NCBI GenBank assembly: GCA_022729775.1
Contig: DZBA01000039.1
Span: forward strand, 1 to 15,591
Direction of reading: 5' to 3'
Source of the DNA: Anaerolinea thermophila
GTDB lineage: Bacteria; Chloroflexota; Anaerolineae; Anaerolineales; Villigracilaceae
Length of the DNA stretch: 15,591 bases
Of this stretch, positions 12,425-15,591 are shown one piece after another. Below the pieces are notes generated by a model. The model did not search any database, was not told the DNA's origin, and saw only the letters and a list, made by a program, of their open reading frames with translations. The position numbers and the translations under genes are program-made. The first letter of the stretch is position 1. The number at the start of each line of letters is the position of its first letter.

Positions 12425-13420
12425 CTATTCGTTGAACATCTCACCTACCGAGCGACCTTGATGCGCGCGCAGGATGACGCCGCCCAGTAAATCATCCACA
12501 GAAATGATGGTGATTTTATCTTTGAGGAATTTCATCTTCTCCGGCGGAATCGGCACCGAGTCGGTGGTGATGATTTGCTTGATGGGCAGCGCGCCGAGTC
12601 GCTCTGCGCCATTGGCGGAAAGGATGGGATGTACGAAAGCGAGATACACATCCCGCGCGCCGTTTTCCTTGACCACCTTCACCGCCTGCGCGATGGAGCC
12701 GCCGGTGTCCACTTCATCGTCTACGATGATGACATCGCAGCCACTGACATTGCCAATCAGGGTCAGCGCTTCGGCTTTGGAATTATTTCCCACGCGGCGT
12801 TTTTCGATGAAGGCGATGGGCATATCCATTTTTTCGGCATAGTCGCGCCCCTTCTTTGCAAAGCCGAGGTCAACAGAAACCACAACGGGTTTCTTCATTC
12901 CCTTTTTCAAATCTTTGTTGATATGCTTAATCAACAGGCGCGAAGCTTGCAGCACGTCGCCGGGGATGGAGAAAAATCCCTGCACTTGCGCGGCGTGCGG
13001 GTCGAGCGTCATGTAGCGGTCTGCGCCTGCCGCCTCCAACATATCGGTCACCAGACGGGCGGTGATTGGCACGCGCGGCTGGTCTTTTTTATCGGAACGC
13101 CCATAGCACAGGTAAGGCACAACAGCGGTAATACGCGCGGCTGAATCCAATTTTAGGGTTTGAATCATAATCAGCAATTCCATCAAATTGCGATGCACCG
13201 GTGAGGAAGTCGTCTGAATGACGTACACATCCTGCCCGCGCACGCTGCCTTTCAATTTGATGAAAAGGTTTTCGTTGGGAAACTCGATAATATCGCACTC
13301 GCTCAACTTCAATCTTAATTTTCTAGCAACCTTTTGACCGAGCTCCTTTGTGCCAGACCCAACAAAGAGTTTGATCTTGCCGTACACTTTCAAGTCATGA
13401 TGAACATGGCGCATTGGCAT
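12425..13420 (-). CDS. prs: Ribose-phosphate pyrophosphokinase (PRPP synthase)
   Basis: Makes PRPP from ribose 5-phosphate and ATP for nucleotide, His and Trp synthesis. Recognisable motifs are VVPYLCYGRSDKKDQPR (100-116), DPHAAQVQGFF (140-150, with metal-binding H142), the flexible-loop KRR (207-209) and the PRPP-binding loop IVDDEVDTGGS (232-242). It is slightly off the commonest consensus, which has DLHA and DDxxDTAGT, so it belongs to a divergent branch. The N-terminus has about 15 residues before the usual first strand (KIKLFVGSG). A second ATG at 13414 would trim only two residues. AAGGAG lies 5 nt before the ATG at 13420. It is 17 nt downstream of rlmB, in the same transcription unit. 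Confidence 0.93.
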   Translation of the reverse strand: MPMRHVHHDLKVYGKIKLFVGSGTKELGQKVARKLRLKLSECDIIEFPNENLFIKLKGSVRGQDVYVIQTTSSPVHRNLMELLIMIQTLKLDSAARITAVVPYLCYGRSDKKDQPRVPITARLVTDMLEAAGADRYMTLDPHAAQVQGFFSIPGDVLQASRLLIKHINKDLKKGMKKPVVVSVDLGFAKKGRDYAEKMDMPIAFIEKRRVGNNSKAEALTLIGNVSGCDVIIVDDEVDTGGSIAQAVKVVKENGARDVYLAFVHPILSANGAERLGALPIKQIITTDSVPIPPEKMKFLKDKITIISVDDLLGGVILRAHQGRSVGEMFNE

Positions 13421-13437
13421 TCTTCTCCTTAAGTCTT

Positions 13438-14169
13438 CTAATCTCTCGAAAGATATGCAAGATACAAAGCGACCGACCCTGCCACCGCTGCGTTCAGTGA
13501 TTCAATTCTGCCCTTCATGGGAAGTTTCAACAGGATGTCGCATTTTTTGCTGACCAATTCATGCAAGCCTTCGCCTTCCGAGCCGACCACCAACCCCAGC
13601 CCGCCGCGCAGGTGACGCGAGCCAGCTTCCATATCCGCGCCGTTTTGGTCCAAGCCCACCACCCAGACTTCATTATCTTTGAGCGCGTCTATTGTCTGCG
13701 AAAGGTTGGCATGAGAAATTCGCATCAGCTCGCTTGCGCCAGATGAGGCGTTGACCACTGCCGGCGTCACATCCACTGTGCGCGCCAGCGGGATGACCAC
13801 GCCATGCGCGCCGACGGCTTCCGCGGTTCGCAGCAGCGTTCCGAAATTTTGCGGGTCTTGCAGCGAGTCCAATATCAAGATGAAGGGCGATTCGTTTTGC
13901 GCGTCCGCGTATTCCAACATTTCAGTCAGGTCGCTATACGGATACGCTCCGGCTTCTGCGACTATGCCCTGATGATTGTTGTGGATTTTATCCAGCTTTG
14001 CGCGCGGAACTTTGTTCACTGGGATTTTTCGTGTCCGCGCCAAATTGAGTATCTCCGCGAGTTTCCCCTTCTCCTGCGCGGAGTCGGCAACTTCGATGGC
14101 AAAAATCTCCCTGCGGTTTGCGCGCAGGGCTTCATAGACGGCGTTACGGGAATATAGATATTCTTTCAT
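13438..14169 (-). CDS. rlmB: SpoU-family 23S rRNA 2'-O-methyltransferase (RlmB-like)
   Basis: A SAM-dependent enzyme expected to methylate the ribose of a conserved guanosine in 23S rRNA (G2251 in E. coli numbering). At 243 residues it has an N-terminal RNA-binding substrate domain (about 1-75, beginning YSRNAVYEAL) and a knotted SPOUT catalytic domain. Motif 1 is DPQNFGTLLRTAEAVG (105-120, N108 and R114), motif 2 VVGSEGEG (194-201) and motif 3 LPMKGRIESLNAAVA (216-230). I chose the ATG at 14169; the longer frame to 14223 has no ribosome site and its extra residues are not family-like. An extended -10 (TGCTATAAT) ends 7 nt before this ATG, suggesting a leaderless mRNA. TrmH-type tRNA methylation is the main alternative. 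Confidence 0.88.
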   Translation of the reverse strand: MKEYLYSRNAVYEALRANRREIFAIEVADSAQEKGKLAEILNLARTRKIPVNKVPRAKLDKIHNNHQGIVAEAGAYPYSDLTEMLEYADAQNESPFILILDSLQDPQNFGTLLRTAEAVGAHGVVIPLARTVDVTPAVVNASSGASELMRISHANLSQTIDALKDNEVWVVGLDQNGADMEAGSRHLRGGLGLVVGSEGEGLHELVSKKCDILLKLPMKGRIESLNAAVAGSVALYLAYLSRD

Positions 14170-14176
14170 AAACGCG

Positions 14177-14219
14177 ATTATAGCACGGCGTAAGTGACCG
14201 CTTCTTTTTGTTATATAAT
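14177..14219. promoter_or_regulatory. Back-to-back promoters of rlmB and the C39 peptidase gene
   Basis: The minus strand has TGCTATAAT with TATAAT at 14182-14177, ending 7 nt before the rlmB start. The plus strand has TATAAT at 14214-14219, ending 6 nt before the peptidase ATG at 14226. Neither gene has a Shine-Dalgarno. Only 31 bp lie between the two -10 boxes, so the -35 regions must overlap. No good -35 hexamer is seen on either strand. Confidence 0.55.
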
Positions 14220-14225
14220 CCATCC

Positions 14226-15590
14226 ATGTTCAAGAAATATCAAAAACACATACTTTGGGCGATTCTATTTTTGCTTTTACTGATAATCGGCGTTTACAAC
14301 ATCCCCGCAGTGAACAGCCGTATCGCGTGGCGGATTGATGACGCGCGCGCGCGTATTAAGTATTTTCTCAACCCGCCGGATGAGGCGGTCTTTCAACCCG
14401 GCGGCGCGACAAATTTCACCATCGAAACCGCCATCCTCACCGCCCGCGCGGAGATGAACCTGACCTTGACTCCGCCTGTTACCGAAGCGCCCATCCTTGC
14501 CACGGTTACGCCAACCGCCACTTACCCGTCCCTGCCGCCTACGGTCAGCCTGCCCGGCGTGGTCTATGTTGACCAACATGAGCGCTGGAATTACTGCGGA
14601 CCCGCAAACTTAACAATGGCGCTCAATTTTTGGGGATGGAAAGGCAACCGTGACGACGTTGCAAGGGTCATCAAGCCGGGGTCAAATGATACGCGCAAAG
14701 GCTTCATTGACAGGGGCTTGCCGGACAAAAACGTCATGCCGTATGAAATGGTGGACTTTGTCAACGAAGAGACAGAATACCGCGCATTGATGCGCTATGG
14801 CGGCGACATGAGTTTGTTAAAAAGGCTGATAGCCGCTGGCTTCCCCGTCGTTGTTGAAAAAGGTTACTACGAACGCGACACAACCGGCAAAATTAGCTGG
14901 CTTGGACATTATCTCTTCACCACCGGTTATGATGACACGCGCGGGGGCTTCATCGTACAAGACGCATATCTTAGGGATAAAAATCTCAAACCGATTGGGA
15001 AAAACTTTTTGAGCGATTACGCCACGTATCAAGAAGGGTGGCTCGCGTTCAATTATCTATTTATGGTTGTGTATCCGCCCGAACGGGAAAGCGAAGTCTT
15101 TGACCTGCTCGGTCCCTGGCTGGATGTTGATTGGGCGAATCAGCGCGCGCTTGAATTGGCAGAGAAGGAAGTGACCACCATCACCGGTGATGACCTTTTC
15201 TTTGCATGGTTCAACAAAGGCACAAGCCATGTTCAGTTGAAACAATATGTAGACGCGGCAAACGCTTATGACCGCGCTTTTTCACTCTACGCCAATTGGA
15301 ACACGGAAGAAAAAGACCGCCCTTATCGTATGATGTGGTACCAAACTGGACCTTATTTTGCCTATTATTATTCCGGGCGATATGCGGATGTCATCAGCCT
15401 TGCCAATACAACTTTGAACGACACCATCTCCACGCCCACGCTGGAAGAATCCCTGCTCTGGCGCGGACGCGCATACTACATGGCAGGTCAAACCCAGCTT
15501 GCAGTGGATGATTACCGCGCCGCGCTAAAAGTCCACGTGGGGTGGCAGCCCGCCATCCAAGCCTTGCAAGATTTGGGAATGCAGCCTTAA
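14226..15590 (+). CDS. Exported C39-like cysteine peptidase with TPR-like repeats
   Basis: A 454-residue protein with an N-terminal basic/hydrophobic segment (KKYQKH then a helix at about 9-27) that acts as signal anchor. A Thr/Pro-rich stalk (about 79-108) leads to a papain-like C39 domain: Q117 and C124 in DQHERWNYCGPANLTM, H228 in GHYLF and D246 in VQDAY, a plausible oxyanion Gln and Cys-His-Asp triad. The remainder (about 300-450) is helical with TPR-like units (AWFNKGTSHVQLKQYVDAANAYDRAF and WRGRAYYMAGQTQLAVDDYRAAL). It ends at a TAA one base from the window edge. It is not fused to an ABC transporter, unlike bacteriocin-processing C39 enzymes. Substrate unknown; extracellular peptide cleavage or cell-surface protein processing is likely. 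ATG 14226 preferred over a TTG at 14208. Confidence 0.85.
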   Translation: MFKKYQKHILWAILFLLLLIIGVYNIPAVNSRIAWRIDDARARIKYFLNPPDEAVFQPGGATNFTIETAILTARAEMNLTLTPPVTEAPILATVTPTATYPSLPPTVSLPGVVYVDQHERWNYCGPANLTMALNFWGWKGNRDDVARVIKPGSNDTRKGFIDRGLPDKNVMPYEMVDFVNEETEYRALMRYGGDMSLLKRLIAAGFPVVVEKGYYERDTTGKISWLGHYLFTTGYDDTRGGFIVQDAYLRDKNLKPIGKNFLSDYATYQEGWLAFNYLFMVVYPPERESEVFDLLGPWLDVDWANQRALELAEKEVTTITGDDLFFAWFNKGTSHVQLKQYVDAANAYDRAFSLYANWNTEEKDRPYRMMWYQTGPYFAYYYSGRYADVISLANTTLNDTISTPTLEESLLWRGRAYYMAGQTQLAVDDYRAALKVHVGWQPAIQALQDLGMQP

Positions 15591-15591
15591 A

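Noticed and set aside
12575..13144. Plus-strand open frame of 189 codons over prs
   Set aside because: Shadow of prs; low-complexity His/Gly-rich translation typical of the reverse strand of a GC-rich gene.
14170..14223. Longer start for rlmB
   Set aside because: The added residues contain the promoter-like TATAAT and do not look like the family; the ATG at 14169 gives the normal N-terminus.
14339..14358. Alternating CG run as a structural or Z-DNA element
   Set aside because: It is inside the peptidase gene, encodes a plausible Arg/Ala stretch, and such runs are common in this codon-biased sequence.
14226..15590. Bacteriocin-processing C39 peptidase
   Set aside because: There is no ABC transporter domain or neighbouring leader-peptide gene; the tail is TPR-like.

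Overview
The window looks like core chromosome from a Gram-type-ambiguous, menaquinone-using respiratory bacterium. The best fit is Chloroflexota, class Anaerolineae, at moderate confidence. The reasons are a Bacillus-like three-gene quinol:cytochrome c reductase beside succinate dehydrogenase, a long NADP isocitrate dehydrogenase with a cyanobacterial-style insertion, a CAD-type dihydroorotase, and several genes that seem to be transcribed without a leader. Base composition is moderately GC-rich and even throughout. No integrase, transposase, phage gene, tRNA, rRNA or CRISPR array was seen.

Layout. Positions 1-1554 (minus strand) hold sdhC, sdhD and the first 241 codons of sdhA, which runs off the left edge. 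Across a 252-bp divergent control region, 1807-4369 (plus strand) holds qcrA (Rieske), qcrB (cytochrome b6-like) and qcrC (subunit IV fused to two c-type haem domains), closed by a strong terminator. Together these are respiratory complexes II and III. A small MNT nucleotidyltransferase/HEPN pair with overlapping ends follows (4479-5214). A perfect 15-bp hairpin separates it from the convergent TCA gene icd (minus strand).

From 6811 to 10376 the minus strand carries an HSL-type alpha/beta hydrolase, an intergenic multi-hairpin element, the dihydroorotase pyrC, and a MocR-type regulator (winged helix plus aminotransferase fold). The regulator is divergent from a 78-residue DUF2917 protein, and repeated ACAGTTT half-sites lie around its predicted promoter. 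From 10824 to 14169 a minus-strand run reads rlmB, prs, mutM and an unnamed membrane-anchored coiled-coil protein: rRNA methylation, PRPP synthesis, oxidised-base repair and an unknown. Divergent from rlmB, with only 56 bp between the start codons, is an exported C39-like cysteine peptidase with TPR-like repeats that ends at the right edge.

The most notable points are: (i) a complex III whose Rieske protein naturally lacks the Ser and Tyr that raise cluster potential, whose cytochrome b lacks the haem-cn cysteine, and whose third subunit has five membrane helices and two c haems; (ii) at least four genes with a TATAAT-like box 6-7 nt before the start codon and no Shine-Dalgarno, the signature of leaderless mRNAs; (iii) a stand-alone bacterial dihydroorotase that resembles the domain of animal CAD; (iv) a MocR/DUF2917 divergent pair with a candidate operator. 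All functional statements come from reading the sequence and remembered family features; no search was run.
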